A DNA stretch of 64,000 bases from Anaeramoeba flamelloides (lineage: Eukaryota > Metamonada > Anaeramoebidae), in contig JANTQA010000026.1 in NCBI GenBank assembly GCA_027625915.1, positions 1,984,001-2,048,000 of the forward strand. The letters run 5' to 3'. Below are positions 11,685 through 25,100 of the stretch, piece after piece. The notes beneath the pieces were generated by a model. That model was not told where the DNA came from. It saw only the letters and a list, made by a program, of their open reading frames with translations, and did not search any database. Every line of letters starts with the position of its first letter. Position 1 is the first letter of the stretch. The position numbers were made by a program, and so were the translations under genes.

Positions 11685-12829
11685 CTATATAAAACAAATA
11701 TCATTATAAAATTGTCTCTAAAGTTCATATCTGAAGAAAATAGAACCATTATTTTATGAATCTATAAATCAAGTAATTTCATTAATGTATTTTTTTAAAA
11801 CAATCTGCAATCAGATGAAGAAAAAATTACAATAAATTTCATTTTTTTGATCAATTAAAATTATTTGTAAAAATTCTAATAAGTTCGCGTTTTGGTTAAT
11901 AAATGTAGAAATTATTGAATAACCATTAATTTTTCTGAAAGGAACTCTGATTAAATATTCTAAATTTATCAATTTTAACCCTTTTTAGAATTAGAAATTG
12001 CAAAAAATCATTAGTTAAACACTAACAAGAGAAACTGATTAAAAATGGAAATTTTAGTTTTTTTTTGAAAATTTCAGGATTTTAGGTTTGACAGTGATCA
12101 AAAAAATTTATCTTTTGGGGATTTCAAATTTCCCTGTTTAATCTATGAGTGAAAAAGTTCTTTTAGTCTTGTTTCAGAAATAACTTATTACCCATTTAAA
12201 TCATCTTTTTTTAAAATTTACCAGTAATCTCATTTTTTCTATTGAAATAAATCGGGAAATTGATTTTGATCAAGTCTGATTCTTTCAAATAGAAAAGGAT
12301 TCTATATCAATTATTTATTTGCTAATTCGAGTTAATTTGAATTTGAGTTCATTTTTGGATATTAACTCTTTAATAACTTAATTAAAGAAGTTTTGAAACA
12401 AAGCTCAAAATCCAAATTTGACAAAAAAAATTTATAGTCAAGATACAAAACTTTATTCAAAAATCATTTTTCGAGGAATTAAAAAAATGATCCTTTCAAA
12501 TTATTTCGGTATGAATAAGTTTTTAAGAATTAAAGACAATTTTACAATTAAAATTCTTACAGGTTTTGAAAAAATGTCAAAACACACCTGTCTAATCAGT
12601 TGTCAAAAGATCAACTTGTTCTTACAAGAAAAAACTTAATGAAATTCCTCAATATCAAATGATTTTGACAGTTTCCTCATTTACCCATAATTACTATTCA
12701 CAACAGGTTTTTGTTTTTTCCAATCTAGTGGTTGGTTCGACTAACAAAAACATTTTTTTCTTTTTCAAATTAACTTTACAAAAACAATACTTTTTATACT
12801 AGCTTTGACGATCAACAATTTATCAAGAT

Positions 12830-15800
12830 ATGTTATTTGAAGAATTAAAAAGAAAGTCAAGAGACAAACCAAAAGCACAGGCAAAACTTGGCTTTTTCTA
12901 TTTTGAGGGTATTGAAGTCAAACAGGATCTAAAAAAGGCTGTTCGACTATTCATGTTGTCGACAAAAAATGGACATTCCATGGGTTACTTTTGGCTAGGC
13001 GAATGCTACTATCTTGGCAAAGGGGTTAACCAAAGCTACAATAAGGCCTTTTTTTATTTCAAACAGGCTTGTAAAGAAAAAAATGGAAGAGGTATTATTT
13101 TTGATTCAAATCCTAAACTGTTTTTCTTTTTGATCTAAAAAACAAAAAATCAAGATCTTTTCTTAATTTTATAAACTGTTTCTCTCTGATCTAACACCCA
13201 AGTGACTTTTAATTCAAATTGAAAATCTCGAGTCACCTAATCAATTAATTTTTCTTTGACAAAACGATCTATTGTTCTTTGAGTTTTAAAAGGTTAAAAA
13301 ATTCGTTTCTTTTTCTTCAACAGTTTGATCAATTTTTAAAGAAAACTATTTGTATTCATGTTAATTTCAGATGGTTCCCCTTTAAAATCGCTTTCAATTG
13401 TCTTTTGTTTTCATTGTTCATCTTCTTAATATTGTCAGATAAAAACAACGAAAAAGGAAGAAATATTTTTTTCTCTTTTTGAAATATAATAAGGTGCTGG
13501 CACAATAAAAGGACTTTAGAGGGGTTGAGTCACAAAATAAGATCATAGACAATTTATCCACTTTGGTTAAACATTTTTTCTTTCATTGTTTAACTTTTTG
13601 TGAAACGGAAGTAAAAATTTAATCTCTTTACAGTTTTTTTGAAAAAGTGATCAAAAATGTTTTTAAAATGTCTTGGTAATAGTTTAGTCCAAGTTGATCA
13701 GAACTTTTTTGTCACAATTTTGTAAAAGTTTCTGGACCAATTTTAAGTGATAACATTTTGAAATAAATAAAAGTCACAATCAAATACCAAATTGAAGCAT
13801 AAAAATTTCAATTCTACGAACATAAATTATGTAATAAAAATTTTTGTTCAAAAAATGTGGTTAAGGGGATAAGTTCAAAACAAATTCTTAGGACGCATTT
13901 GGAATACTACTCTTTCGTTTTGATAAAGGTTAGTACGATCTTTTATTCAAAGACTCAAATAATCTTTTTGTTTGTAAGAAATAGAGTTTTAATCAATTTT
14001 TTTATTTTTTTTTTTTCTATTGTAAATACTCACAAATAACAAAATGATAATGAAGAGTATTATTGATTGTTGGTGAATGTTTGAATTTGATCAAGTTATT
14101 CGTACAGAAGTGCTCTTAACCAATTGAAATGAAAAACTAATTAGATAAATATCTTCTTCAATGTGCTTTTTAAGGACTTGATAAATGAGGTTTTAAAGTA
14201 GAACAAAAAATAATAACCAAAAAAACTACCATTTTTTCTCAAAAAATAATTTTTTAATTTTTTTTTTTACATAAAAGAGTGTGTACGAAAAGTTCACCTA
14301 TTTACCTGTTAGGTTTTTTCTGAAAATAAAAAAAAAACTCAGTTACTTTTTTTAGAATTTAAAAGAACTTAGTAAAATCCTTTTCTTTTTGCCATGTTTT
14401 TTCTAAAGCCTCAAAAGCTAGGAATTCTACAGCATTTGGCTTCAATCCAGAAAAGCAAGGATTTACACTAATCCCTCAATTTAATTAGAGTCATTATTGA
14501 ATAAAGTGGGTGTTATCTAATTCACCCAAGAATTGGATTCGTTCCTTAAATCGAGGGGGGTTGCGTTCCCATTCCTATCCAGATTCGATTTTTAATATTC
14601 AAAAAAATTTAAATTGGCCAGATGCTTTCTTCAAAGAATTTGCTGTTCTATGAAACCAAAGACCTTATTTTTTATTAGAATTCCACCTTGGGGTTTTGGT
14701 GAATTTTTGAGATATTGATAAACAATCAGAATAATATGTATAAGAGAAATATGACCACCAGATCATGAAATGGAAGTTGTAATATTACTACTGGTCAATA
14801 ATCACTACACTAAAAAAAAAAAAAAAAATGTATTTTGAACTTATTGATAAAAGATTGTAAACACATAAACAAATAGATAAGAAAGAATTTGGCAATGCGT
14901 CTGAAGAATACATTTGGAATGCATCCACTTAAACATATTTATTGAATAATTATTTTTATTACATAATTTATGTTCCTGGAATTGAAATTTTTATGCTTGA
15001 ATTTGGAATATGATTGTGCCCTAAATTTAATTCACGGGTTTGTCTCGAAAAAGTTACACTGATGGTAGTACATAAATAATATGAAATTAAACAAAAATAA
15101 AGCAATAAATTTTGAGTAAAAAAGATGGAAACTAAAAAATTCCAAAACAATTACAGTTGTAAAAAGTTAATAAAAAATAATTGTGCTATTCACTTAATTA
15201 TTTTAAGCTCTAATTGGTCATTTTTTTTTTTTTTGGAACTACTCATCCCATGAAAAAAATCAAAAATTTTCTTGCTTCTTGACACATGCCTGCAAAATTA
15301 AAATTTTCTAAAAAAAATGAAAAATTATATAATGGGGAATAGAAAAATTTAAAATTACAAAATACAAAAATTTAATTAATTTTATACAAAACTTAATAAT
15401 AAATCGTTCTGGATGTCGAACGGCTAAGAATTTCTTAAAAACTATTTAGAATAATAATAATTTCAAAAAACAGTTATGTCATGAAGTGCAGTAAAGTACA
15501 GTGGGGTGTAGTCAAGAGGCTAGCTTTTTTTTAAATTAGGATAATAAAAGAAAATTTAAGAAATTTATTTTTAGTTTCAAAAATTAACAAAAATACGCCG
15601 TTACTTTCCCAGAATTCAAACAAATAGAGAAAAATCAATGGTTTTACTTTCTTCCTTTTAAATATTGAAAAACTCAATGGTAGTTTTCTTGAGGTTTTCT
15701 GTTTTATTTATTAAGTGTTCTAGGTTTTCTTGGGGTTCTCTGTATTATCTATAAAAACTATTGATTTTCGTTAGGTTTTTTTGAGTTTTCTATTTATTTA

Positions 15801-18364
15801 GAAAATTTTTATAAATTTTTGGTTTATTTCAAAAACTCAAAAAAACCTAACGAAAATCTATTGATTTTCTAATCAAAAAAAAAAAAAGAAAGAAAAATCA
15901 AGTTAAGTTAACTAATTTTTTTTTCCAAAATCAAGAAATAAAAACAAAATTTGTTGAATTTTTTTTTAATTTCTAAAATTCTTAAAAAACATTCTGGCTC
16001 TAAATGTTAATTAATTTCCTCCACCCCCCAAAAAAAAAAAAATAATAATAAGGTTTACAGATTTTATTGTTTTTAAAATCCAAATTTATTTTGTATCATT
16101 ACCCAAGATTACAAGATTAAGATCTATAAGATTATCAAAACACTCCCCTTGTATTACCAAAGTATACAATAAGAAAAACAAAAATAAATATCTGGTATTC
16201 AAAATTAATGTAAATTGATAATTAACTTACCAACATAATCACAAAAAAAATAGCTCTTGGAAGACTTGGAGATTGTTACTTTTATGGATATGGGGTTGAG
16301 AAAAATATTCTCAGATCATTAAATTATTACTTACTCTCGTCTGAGTGTGCGGTATCCAATTCTGACAATAGGTTATCTACATGTTTTAAAACTACAAACC
16401 ACACAAGCACAAATAAGAACAAAAACGATCCAAATAGAAATTTAGTGAATAAAAAAAAGCATCAACAGAAACAAAAACCAACAAAATTAAGTATCCAATA
16501 TCGAAAGACGATTTTTGAGTTAAAAAAAAGAGCAAATAGCAAAAACGATGCTCAGGCGCAACTTTTATTGGGAATTTTCTATAAAAATGGTAATGGGGTT
16601 GGGAAGGATTTAAATTTGGCATTTGAATATTTCAAAAAGTCATCGAAGCAGGGCAATCCGATTGCTCAAAGGAAATTAGCACTCAGATATTTAAAAGACA
16701 AAAACAGAAAGAACATTGAGAAGTCCTTCCATTGGAACAAATTGTCTGCTGACAATAACAATTCAGGCGCACTCAACAATTTAGGGATTCGGTATTTAAA
16801 CGGGATCGGGATGAAAACAAATTTGGAAAAGGGGATTGAAAATTTCAAAAGATCGATCAAATTAAAAAATTCGAATGCGTACAATTCTCTCGGGATATGC
16901 TATTTAAATGGTGACGGGGTTCCACGCGATAACCAAATAGCATACAAACTGTTTTTCAAATCACATTATTTGGGATCTTCGAATGGCACGGTTTCCTTAG
17001 GATCCATTTTTGAAAGACTACTTGATGGATTCGTTATTGACAATACAAAGGCATTTAATTACTATTGGAAGGCCTCAGAAAATAACAACGATGAAGGGCA
17101 GTATTCCCTCGCTTTCTGTTATTTGCAAGGGATTGGCACGATCGTTGATGAAAGAAAGGCGTTCGAGTTATTCAAAAAATCTGCCAAAAACGGCAATATA
17201 TCCTCAAAGAATAGTTCGGCGGTATGCTACGAAAAGGGGAGGGGTTGCAAAAAGAATTTAAAAAAGGCGTTCAAACTTTATAAAGAAGCGGCCCAAAAGG
17301 ACGAGCCCAATGCAATTTACAATTTAGGTATCTGCTACTTGAAAGAAAAGGGATGTAAGAAAAATGTAGGTAAGGCTTATGACTTTTTTCGAAAATCACT
17401 CCAATACGATCACTTTGAAGAAATTACAATCATTAAAAATTTAAATAAACTCATGTTTCTATTGAAACACAACGCGCCACTCGAAGAAATTAAATCTGTT
17501 TTTTTTCAGGACGACCAAATATATTTTCAAAAAAAAAAAAGCCATTTCACAGTTCTCCATATGGTCTGCAATAAAAAGCATTGTAACCAAATGCAAAGAA
17601 TTGAATATATCAAACTGCTAATTGACATTGGATACAATTACTTAATTCCTGATCGAAATAATCGAATGGCATTTGATTATTTAGCCAAAGAAAATGAAAA
17701 ACAAAAATGGTTCTATTACACCTCAATTATTGACGACTTTATAAATCTTTTCCAAAGAGAAGAATTGACAGATATGGTTATTAATAATAAGCCCATTCAT
17801 CGAATTTGGGTTGAGCACAGATTAGGTATGAAAATTAATAACACAGTGGTACAGGTATTGGAATCGTTCCCCAGGCCTCAAATGCTTTCCTTTTTGAAAT
17901 GGGTTTATTCCGGTGTTGTGGAGAAAAATTATAATTACATTTTCGCAGTAGCTAAAGTTTTAAATATCAGCAGCGAAACATTCATATCAAAATCTGGAAG
18001 GTTAGGAATTATTAAAGATTTGAAATCGTTGATGGACAATAATACCTCATATGATTTTTTTTATATAGTAAATAAAAAGGAAATCAAATCACACAAGTTC
18101 CTTTTACAAGCTAGATCAGATCTTTTTAGAAGTATGTTTTTAATTATGAAAAACTTTTCAAATAGAGTAAAGGATTATTCAAAAAAAAATTACCACACAC
18201 TAAGCTTGTTATTTAATTTCTTATATACAGACCAATTAGATCTTGAGTTTATCAAGAAAACTAATATTAATAAAAAAATAATTAACGAACTTGAAGACGT
18301 CACAGAATATTATCAATTAAATCGAAATTCGAATTTGATTTTTTATTTGCACAAATTAATTTAA
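12830..18364 (+). CDS. Sel1-repeat / ankyrin / double BTB-domain protein, two exons
   Basis: Exon 1 is 12830-13091 and exon 2 is 16254-18364, 790 aa after splicing. Exon 1 starts at a clear ATG, encodes two Sel1-like units and ends at a GTATTA donor in phase 1. Exon 2 follows an AATAG acceptor with the matching two bases; the join restores a Sel1 unit reading CKEKNGRALGRLGDCYFYG. The 3162-nt intron houses a 1.24-kb transposon-like element. Sel1 repeats continue to about residue 480, interrupted by an Asn/Lys/Thr-rich linker (about 123-170). An ankyrin-like pair lies near 515-570 (TVLHMVC, LLIDIGYN), then two BTB/POZ-like domains near 590-670 and 685-775, the second with SHKFLLQARSDLFRSMF. Sel1 units are protein-binding superhelices; BTB domains dimerise or recruit cullin-3 ligases. 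A scaffold or substrate adaptor role is inference; no catalytic motif is present. Confidence 0.87.
13775..15018. mobile_element. 1.24-kb element with 131-bp inverted arms, inside the Sel1/BTB intron
   Basis: The arms 13775-13905 and 14888-15018 are inverted copies of equal length, sharing words such as CATAAATTATGTAATAAAAA and GACGCATT. No transposase frame is visible between them, so it is non-autonomous. Long arms recall Mutator-like or fold-back elements, but I could not define a target duplication, so the superfamily is open. Confidence 0.75.
15480..15890. repeat. fold-back repeat family E, copy in Sel1/BTB intron
   Basis: Carries the GTTAGGTTTTTTTGAGTTTT unit and its inverted complement (arms about 15745-15800 and 15830-15875), plus a terminal-like word near 15485-15520 related to that at 5815-5840. 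Confidence 0.55.
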
Positions 18365-19085
18365 GATTTCTATTTTATTTTTTTATTTTATTTTTTCTTT
18401 TTTCAAATATTTCCGGTCTTATTTATAAATTTGTCATCATTTTTTTGCAAAAATGTATAATAAAAATAAACATTTATTTTTTTAATTTTTTTTTTTTAAT
18501 GTATTTTAAAAAATTGTAATTTATTTTCAGAGAAAAGCTACAAAAAAAAAAAAAAAAATTTACAATTGTGTATCTAACTTTTCTATTGGTTTGTTAGAAC
18601 TGTTTTTATTTATATTTTTTTTATAATTGTAATTGTCTTATTTTTTGAAATTTTAATATAAATTTTTTGACTACTTCATTTATATCCGTTTAATACCCTC
18701 GTGTTTACTTATAATATGGTTGTAATTGTAGGTGATCATAAATGTTTTCTATTACTCAAATATCTCCAAAAAATCTATTCTAAATATTATTGTGACATTA
18801 AAAAAATTTTTTTTCTGATACTAGTTGAATAATCAATATATGTTCAATGTATGTGAAAAGATTTTGTTTAAAAATAATTTCGTGTTTGATTATTTTATTA
18901 CATTTATAAACAATTTGAATTTTTTAGCAACTAATCTGTGTAAATATGACAATTTTACAAAAGATATTTGACAACTTTTGAATCTGAATATTGATGATTC
19001 AATCTTTAAATTTTTCTCAAAAAGCAGATTGTTTTTGAAATTATTAATTTTTTACGAATACTGTTAATTATAAAATAAAAATAAA

Positions 19086-19250
19086 AAATTTTCAGTCATA
19101 TTTCAAAAAAAAAAAAGACAAGAATTAAAACAAATCATCAAAGTCCCAATTCCCAAATTTAAATTAATAATTTAAACTGGTTTTATTGATTAAAAATTTG
19201 AAATTTTTTAGATTTATATAATATAATTCTGGAAAGCTGAATGAAAATTT
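19086..19250. mobile_element. MITE family I, copy 2
   Basis: Ends AATTTTCAGTCATATTTC... and ...GGAAAGCTGAATGAAAATTT; the right end matches the family terminus best. About 165 bp. Confidence 0.55.
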
Positions 19251-19635
19251 TTTCTTTTTATAATGCAACATATAGTAAGAATAATTCATTGGTAAGTTAT
19301 AAAAAAAATAAAGTTTGGGGATTATTGATTGAAATTTTTATTTTGCTATTTATTTATTGTGAGAAAGGAGTAATCAAAGAAAATTTACTAAATAAAAAAG
19401 GGAAAAAGAACAATAATCAAAGTATAAATATCTATAGAAAAAAATTAATATCATTTACATGGCCAAATGAATAAATATTCACTTTTGTTAGGTTTTCTTG
19501 AGTTTTGGAAATTTTAAAAAAGCTAGGCACTTGACTAAAGATACCCATAATTTATAATATAATGATCATTTTTAATTGACGAGACAAAAAAATGTGACCA
19601 TTTTACTGTTCGTTTTTTTTTAGAGGTATTTGGAT

Positions 19636-19720
19636 CATGGCACCAGTAATCTAGATTACATTAAATAACAACTAACTTTAATCTTTGACTTCTCCTGAGT
19701 AGTCACTAATCCCTTAAAGT
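19636..19720 (-). mobile_element. fragment of piggyBac-like MITE family B
   Basis: Reverse-strand similarity to the first 85 bp of the elements at 25101 and 50602, including the terminal word GGGATTAGTGACTAC read on the minus strand. The remainder of the element is absent. Confidence 0.5.
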
Positions 19721-20147
19721 AAATTATTCTCATAATTATCAGTTTTTTTTTTTTAATTTGGATACGAATTCAAATGTGAATTAAAACTTTTTGATAAGTA
19801 TACTACTATGAATGAATTCTAAATGGGATAGAAATTTCACTTCCATACACATATTTTCTTTTCCAAATAGAGTTTTTCAAGAAGTGGATTTTATTTTGTT
19901 TATCTATTTGAAAAAGGAAATTAAAAAATGAAATGAATGTTTTTCCTATTTAGTTTCCAAATACAAGTAATTCAAATTTTATCTCAAAAGTTGAATAAAG
20001 AAATCTCAGGAAAATATTATTGTTCCTTGTTTTTGGAAAGATTGTTTCTTTTTTTTCGATATTAAAAAGACAAATAGTTTGCGAATTTGAAAAAAATGTT
20101 CTGTATTCATTGAAAAATCACAGTTTTAATTCTCATTTTAATCACAC

Positions 20148-20716
20148 AAGGTTTACAATCCCTGAAATTTGAAAAAAAAAATATCTTGTGTAGGGTGTAG
20201 TAAGTAGTAGATTTAATTCTTAGCTGATCGATCTTGTACTTGTTATTGATTTTAATAGTGGTTCAAAATGGCAATTTTTGAAAATTTATTTTTTTTTTTT
20301 TTAATTCCAAAATCCGAATTGAAGACTGTAAGATTAATTGGATCAAACATAAGTTATAAAAAAATGTGGTTTGAAGGTTTTTGATTGAAATTTTTAATTA
20401 AGTTTGGTTTTATTTCGAGATTACTAAAAAAAAAAATTTTTTTCATTTGGTTAATTGACAAAAAAGTAAATGAAGATTCTGTTCTACAACCCAAAATTCA
20501 AAAGTAATTCTTGAACACCTATTAATCTATTAATCTTAGAATCCTCTTTTTGGATTTCGGAAAAAAAAAAAATAAATTGTCAAAAATTGCCATTTTGAAC
20601 CACTTTTAAAATCCATAACAAGTACAAGATCGATCAGCTAAGAATCAAATCGACAACTCACTACAAATAACTCAAGATAATCATTTTTCAAATTTCAGGG
20701 ATTGTAAACCTTAAGT
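20148..20716. mobile_element. hairpin MITE with about 165-bp inverted arms
   Basis: Left arm starts ACAAGGTTTACAATCCCTGA and the right arm ends with its complement. Both arms contain the words GATCGATCTTGTACTTGTTA and GGTTCAAAATGGCAATTTTT, one on each strand. The unpaired centre is about 240 bp and non-coding. No second copy recognised in the window. Confidence 0.75.
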
Positions 20717-21657
20717 AACAAGTAACTCTTATTTATTTTTTTTCCCAAAAGTAATTGAGTAATTATTTACATAAGGATACAATTAAACCCGAAATACAAC
20801 TTCATTTGTCAACTTTAGAGAAATGAATAAACATTTTTATGAGATTTCATTTCTACCAATGAAATTTTCAGTCAAAAGATCTCATCCTTTTTTTTTGGAT
20901 TTTTTTGGATTCTAAATTAGAAAAAAAAAAATTTGCAAAAAAATTTATTTTTGAAGAAATATCACTTTTAGTAATTTCAGAGAGGCTTTATTAACAATTA
21001 ACCATTGAAACTTTAATCTTATTTTAAAAATAAAATAAATTTAAATCAAATATTTTCTCCTTGAAGATCTAAAAAAATTGATCATTTATTTTATTCACAA
21101 ATATTTATTGAATTTCTTGAAGTTTAAAAGACTTGTCAATATATTTTTTACAAGTTTTAAATAATTATAGTATTTTTTTTGAAATTAAAAAATAGATTTT
21201 TTAAAAATAGTTATTATAGAACTTAGTAGTTTTATTTCGAAAGTGTATTTTTGTTCACTTCCTTCACTGGCAATAAGATTTCAATCTCTTTCAAAGAAAA
21301 TATTTTTTTTTAAATAAATTTAGAAATATGGTGAATTTTGAACTTTTAAAAAAGGGAAAAATGGGATGAAATGTTTAAAAACAATAATTCATTTCTGAAA
21401 ATTTGTATTAAAAGTAAGTTTGGCTTTGTAACAATCAGATATTTACTTAGTTTTTTTAATTTCAAGATACGGTAAAATTTTTTTTAGTTTTGCTATTAAA
21501 TTTACTTGAAGATTTTTTTTATTGTACTATTCCCTTAAATCAAAACTTCATAATTGTTCATTGTTTAAAATGGAACCGATCTAAACCCATAATTAATGTA
21601 AGTGTCACGAATATTTCAAATCATTTTTTTTATTATCAACAAATAGACTGTTAAATA

Positions 21658-22602
21658 ATGGGTAAATTAGCTAGAGTAAAATTTTTCTTGCTTCTTTTTT
21701 CAGCCACACCAAAAAGTTCTTTTAATAACAAACCAACCCTAAGAGTTTTCAATTCTAAACTGTGTATTCGTTGTATTTTCGATCTTTCTTCTTAATTTCT
21801 TTCTTATTTTTTCAAACAAAACAAAATTAACCAAAAGAAAGCACAAAAAAGAAGAGAAACAGCCAACAAAATTAGAAAGAGAAGACTAAAGCACAAACAA
21901 AAAAAGGTTGAATTAAAAAAAAAAACAGGAAAAGTCACTTTTACAATTGATTGTACCAAACCTGTTGAAGATGGCATTATGGATGCTGCTCAATTTGTAA
22001 ATATTTTTTTTTTTTATTTCTTTCTTTCTTTCTTTCTTCTTAAAGATCTTCAAATTTTAGTTCTTGAACTCAAGTCTTCTTCCTAGTTCAGCCCAAGATC
22101 GAAATTCAAAAACTCAAAACTAAAATTGTGAATTCAAAACCAAACAACCCTTTTGCATTCAAAAATTGATAATTAAAAAACTAATTACTTTTTTTTTTTT
22201 TTTTTTTTTATTTTGGAAACTTTTGCTTTTTTCTTTTTTTTTTTTTTTTCTTTACTTTTTTGTTCTTTGTGTCTTCAACAAATACAGGAAAACTTTTTAA
22301 ATGACAAAATCAAAGTTGGAGGAAGAGCCGGTATGTTAGGAGACAAAGTCAAAATCACTCGTGAAAATGCCAAGATCCATATCACCGTTGTTCAACCATT
22401 TTCCAAAAGATATTTAAAATACCTCACCAAGAAATATTTAAAAGCAAACCAAATCAGAGACTACTTAAGACCTGTTGCAGACTCAAAAGAATCCTATGAA
22501 CTTAGGTACTTTAACATTCATGGTGATGATGACAATGAAGAATCTGGATCAGAATCTGACGAAAGTGAATCTGATGAATCCGAAGAAGACGAAGAAAACT
22601 AA
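21658..22602 (+). CDS. RPL22: 60S ribosomal protein eL22, three exons
   Basis: Exons 21658-21661 (ATGG), 21863-21996 and 22288-22602 give a 150-aa protein. The second exon encodes [19 protein letters not shown] and the third [28 protein letters not shown] and [10 protein letters not shown], all diagnostic of eL22, followed by the usual acidic Asp/Glu/Ser tail. eL22 is a late-assembling protein of the large cytosolic subunit, near the exit tunnel region, that binds rRNA. The intron after ATGG (donor GTAAAT, acceptor ACAG) places an intron right after the start codon, as in many ribosomal protein genes; it restores the reading frame exactly and yields a Met-Ala start and a basic N-terminus. The 5' end is inferred from phase and family, the rest is certain. 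Confidence 0.92.
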
Positions 22603-24596
22603 TTTTAATGAGAGAATTTGAATTCAATAAACCACCAAAATGCAAACAAAGAAATAATAACACATCTGAAAATAACAGAATAACAATTTTGTTTCCAAGA
22701 GAAAAACCATTAAAACAATAAACAAAAATACACAAAATTAAAAATTTTTTTTTTCTTATCAAAATTTATGAATTAATAAATAATTTAAGGTAGTAGTGGT
22801 TCGAGATTTTTTGAAAAAAAAAAAAAAAAACGAGCTTTTTAGACATTATTTCTGCGTGACAGAACCAAGTAAGCCTTCATTTTAAAAAACTTTTTTCATT
22901 TCGATTTGAAGGAGAATATCAGAGTAAATGATGATCTCTCTGGGGTGAATTTTACTTTTTTCATTTTTATTTTAATTCAGAATATGGATCCACAAGACTA
23001 ATGACATTCAAAAATATTCAGAATATGTCAAATGAACAGAACAAAATTAACACCAAACAGTAAAAAATGTGCATAATTATTTCAGTTATTTTTTGAATAA
23101 ACTAAACAATTCTTATTCAGGATAATATTTGACAAAAAGATTGAAATTTAAAACTGGTAAATTCAAAAAACCTCCAAATTTATTCGTTTAAAGTCCCTTT
23201 TGTGTATACTTTTACTTCACTTTGAATAAAGGGGAAGAAATAATTTTATTCGTATCAATCTCAAAGAAACGATGAAATTAAGTTGATTTTCGAAATCTTT
23301 ACTGAAATGAAATGGCCTGTCAGTTACGTTGTTGAATTTAAAAAAAGGCAAATCAAAAATTTTGTGTGAACATTTTTTTGAATTTATCAGTAAAAACTCA
23401 AAATTGAAAACAATAAAGAAACATAAAGAGGGCATAAAATAAACCCCATTTAACTCAAAGCGTTCCAACTGAAATTGAAAAATTCACTTTTTTTTTTTTA
23501 AAGAACCAACCAAACTTGGATTGTTTAGAAAGAAGAGAAATAATAAACTTCGATTTTGGGCTGATATTCATAAAAGGTATACTTTAACAACCCATAAATT
23601 TTAAAGATAAAAACTAAAAATGTTAAAAAAAAAATTTTGGCCACTTTTATTGGAATGTCTCGTGTCAGATTTCTCAATTTCTTTTAGAAAATTAAAATTG
23701 TTTACATCAAGATTTTTTAATTATAAGTGTATTCTGAATTTTTAAAGAAATTACAAAACCTCTATTTTCTTAAGGTTAATTCGGAGTTTTAAACATTTTT
23801 TTTTCATAATAACTGTTTTAAAAAAAAAAGAAAAAAAAAGAAAGAAAAGTTTTTTAAATTCGAAAAAATGATCAGATTTACAAATCGAAAATTTATTTTG
23901 AGAAGAATGATGAATTAAATCCAGAGAATATGTTCTATTTATTCATTAAAACTGAGCCTTTAACTGAAAAACAGTTGATTTTTTTACCCACTTTTAAATT
24001 TTTTTTCAATAATTGTCTTTTACAAAATATATTTTGATAAATATATTAATATGTTTTATCTTAATTTTGAAATCTTGGAAATTTTTTTTGATACTAGAGT
24101 AAAGAGTAATATTAGAACAGATTCAATTAACACATCAATTTTTTGAAATTTTTGCTATTAATTTTTTTTTTAGAAAAAAAAAAAATTTTCTTTTTTAACA
24201 AGTTAAATTGTATTAATTTTTTTTTTGCTGCAGCTTGGTTAAAATTGAAAAATTGAAATTTTCTATAAGCAATAAAAAAAATTTTATAAAAAAATGGTAA
24301 AAAATACATAATTTTTTAAACTTATTCACTTGTTTATTTAAAATTTTCTCAAATCATCAATGATTTTATCTTCAAAAGTGATTTGAAATAATAAGACTCT
24401 TCAATACTTAAAAAATAATATTACATTGTAACATGAATCCAAAAAAATACAATTTTTTTTTTTTTGAAATATAGATTTTTTCTCTTGTTATGAGTATTCT
24501 GAAAAACTGTAATGTTCAAATCTTTTTAAAAAAATTCACATTAGGCAAGAAAAATTTTGCTTCTGATTCGACCAGACTTTTGGTAAGATTTTTTTT

Positions 24597-25070
24597 ACCG
24601 TTTGCTAAAAAAAGTGAAATAAGAAAAAAAGTCCAACACGATTTTTAATTGGAAACCTAAATAGAATCTGAAAATGAAAAGTAAGATCAATTAAATAACT
24701 AAAAAAAAAAAAAAAATGTTGGATTTAATACAATAACAGTCTATTTAATTCTGATCTTTTGATTTGGGTTGTACTTTGATGATAAGTAATTAAAAATTTG
24801 TTGAAAAATGTGACAATTTTTGAGATCTCCAAAATCACTACTACAATTTTGAAAATAAAGGAGATCTAAAGAGTATTTGTTGATTCGATTGAAAATAATA
24901 TAATGTATGATTATTTGAAATCCATGTATTGTTTCTTCTTTGAAGTTAATTTGTTTTTACTATTAATGGATTTTACATTTAGTTTTCAGGTTCTTTTAAG
25001 GTTCCCAATTAAAAGCTGTTTTGAACGTTTTTTACTGTTTCACTTTTTTTCCCAAATGGTTAAAACTTTT
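24597..25070. mobile_element. MITE family A, copy 2 (diverged)
   Basis: Inverted ends contain AAAAAAAGTGAAAT and TTTTTAATTGG on the left and their complements on the right, in the same order as 11219-11684. Confidence 0.65.
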
Positions 25071-25100
25071 TTAAAATCAATTCATTTAAAAATTAGCACT

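Larger units (their letters stand above)
8415..12829. other. intergenic region rich in MITE-like repeats
   Basis: Contains elements of family I (8550-8723), H (about 9545-9800), F (9927-10602) and A (11219-11684). A short G+C-richer patch lies at 9355-9385. Open frames near 11413 and 12418 have no coding character. The last few hundred bases lead into the Sel1/BTB gene. Confidence 0.55.
18365..21657. other. intergenic region between Sel1/BTB gene and eL22
   Basis: Nothing coding seen. Contains family I copy 2, a family E fragment (19480-19530), a piggyBac-like fragment (19636-19720) and a hairpin element (20148-20716). The final stretch before 21658 is the eL22 upstream region; I see no recognisable core promoter element. 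Confidence 0.5.

Noticed and set aside
23217-23468. 83-codon minus-strand frame
   Set aside because: No homology, no supporting splice sites; composition close to background.
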